64,000 nt of DNA from Limisphaera sp. (GTDB lineage: Bacteria; Verrucomicrobiota; Verrucomicrobiia; Limisphaerales; Limisphaeraceae), in contig JANWVC010000020.1 in assembly GCA_025057755.1 (NCBI GenBank), positions 25,809-89,808 of the forward strand, written 5' to 3'. A program made the position numbers and the translations under genes. Within the stretch, counting starts at the first letter, position 1, and each line of letters starts with the position of its first letter. The notes beneath the pieces were generated by a model, which ran no database searches, was not told the DNA's origin, and saw only the letters and a list, made by a program, of their open reading frames with translations. Positions 63,184 through 64,000 of the stretch are shown here, one piece after another.

Positions 63184-63904
63184 GCCAAGCGCCAATTGCT
63201 TGGAAGCCCCTGGCAAAAGCGTCCGTCATATTGCCGAGAGCGTAGGCAAGAAGCAGGGCAGTCGGTTCGTTGTTGTCACATCGCCGACGTACATCCCGGT
63301 AGTAATCCAAGAGTTGAGGATAAACTTGATCTCTGAAGGTGTAGGCTGCGCTAACAACGCTGGCGATTCGACCGGCAGCCCGGAAAAACCTTCCCGCTTT
63401 CATCCACCCATCTCCTGTTCGACGCCCGAGTTCCAGCGTGGCCGAGCGCAGCACCGTTGCTTCAGTGTGAATTATCGAGACGGCGCGACGCACTCGCAGC
63501 AACACCCCCTCCGGCGTGACGCCAGCCACCTGCATCATCTGAATCCTCCGCACCTGAACCCAGATGCGGTAATTGCAGCGATATTGCAGGTGAACCAGAG
63601 TTTGAGAGCTTAACTGTGTCAGGTTCTCCGAAACACGCGCTTTTTGCCAGATAGTCGCGGACGTGGAAGTCGCCTGAAGTAGTATCGTCCGCAACAGTTC
63701 AGCGTCGGCTGGGTCTGGAGCGGGGGCATCGTCCAAGCTGGGCGGTTGTGACGGCGTCTGGTAGCAGGCGCCAAAGACGAACGTGTCAATGCCCGGCGCG
63801 TAATTCCCCTCCACGTCTTGGTCTTTCATCACGAACAAGCTCCCAACCGTGCCGTAGTCCCCCGATGGTGGACATGTGCAGATAGGATTCATCCAATGGC
63901 GCAT
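63131..63904 (-). CDS. Unknown protein, possibly frameshifted at its N-terminus
   Basis: This frame of about 257 codons ends with the IYWLLLSMFDGYESSC tail. The middle is a Pro/Ala/Asp linker followed by a helical, Arg-rich region (VRRIQMMQVAGVTPEGVLLRV, then ELGRRTGDGWMKAGRFFRAAGR) and a C-terminal hydrophobic stretch. I recognise no family. In frame, a TGA lies a short way before the ATG at 63902-63904. The next frame (up to 63977) holds a plausible continuation, YYPDHQRVVQELRF then SCQSPDG. A frameshift near 63,900 could therefore join them into a longer protein that runs off the window. The start is uncertain. Confidence 0.5.
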   Translation of the reverse strand: MRHWMNPICTCPPSGDYGTVGSLFVMKDQDVEGNYAPGIDTFVFGACYQTPSQPPSLDDAPAPDPADAELLRTILLQATSTSATIWQKARVSENLTQLSSQTLVHLQYRCNYRIWVQVRRIQMMQVAGVTPEGVLLRVRRAVSIIHTEATVLRSATLELGRRTGDGWMKAGRFFRAAGRIASVVSAAYTFRDQVYPQLLDYYRDVRRRCDNNEPTALLLAYALGNMTDAFARGFQAIGAWQIYWLLLSMFDGYESSC

Positions 63905-64000
63905 TTGGCCCGTCAGGTGACTGGCAACTGAACCTCAATTCCTGCACAACCCGTTGATGGTCCGGGTAATAGGACATGTCCCTGAGCGCTGGTTCACCGG

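Overview
The window looks like part of a chromosome from a Verrucomicrobiota bacterium, probably of the Limisphaerales/Pedosphaera side of the phylum. This is inferred from gene content: an alternative complex III (Act) operon, very large secreted proteins built from lamin-tail, CotH, LamG and cadherin-like modules, an exosortase, N-methylated prepilin-like proteins, and a flagellar operon whose accessory genes are not the usual ones. No rRNA, tRNA, CRISPR array, insertion sequence or prophage was recognised. Ribosome binding sites are often weak, so several starts rest on gene overlaps (ATGA) and on family length.

Layout. 1-6139 (+): the end of a flagellar operon, flhA (cut by the window edge), a divergent flhF, a small membrane protein, fliA, motA, motB and a small Cys-motif protein, closed by a hairpin terminator near 6161-6182. 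6255-8671 (-): a VanZ-like protein and an exosortase. 9001-12144 (+): a secreted LamG/SdrD-B-like protein with its own strong terminator. 12628-14415 (-): a POT-family peptide transporter. 14616-15587 (+): a secreted GH43-like enzyme. 16059-27215 (+): one tightly packed respiratory operon, actA, actB, actC, actD, actE, actF, a small membrane protein and then CcoN-, CcoO- and CcoP-like genes. The CcoN-like protein has lost nearly all haem and copper ligands. 27262-30528 (-): an SNF2-family helicase. 30770-40447 (+) and 49462-57582 (-): two convergent giant paralogues (about 3225 and 2706 residues) with lamin-tail and CotH domains. They flank an rRNA methyltransferase, an alcohol dehydrogenase, ilvN, ilvC, metF, a TPR lipoprotein and a DUF362 protein. 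57583-59159: no recognisable gene. 59160-60371 (-): an MFS transporter with strikingly GC-rich codon use. 60653-63183 (-): a diverged tandem duplication of a two-gene unit (small membrane protein plus prepilin-like protein), in which three of the four genes carry disabling mutations. 63131-63904 (-): an unknown protein whose last codons were carried along in the duplication.

How the genes work together. The flagellar genes supply export gate, regulator, sigma factor and stator. The Act operon encodes a quinol-oxidising, c-cytochrome-reducing complex. The downstream CcoO/CcoP-like cytochromes would accept or relay electrons, but no catalytically competent oxidase subunit I is present, so the terminal oxidase must be elsewhere. 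Three secreted giants share a C-terminal module ending in an Arg-aromatic-aromatic-Arg motif, which may be a common export or surface-retention signal. The strongest items for follow-up are the ligand-less CcoN-like subunit inside the Act operon and the independently broken prepilin duplicates.
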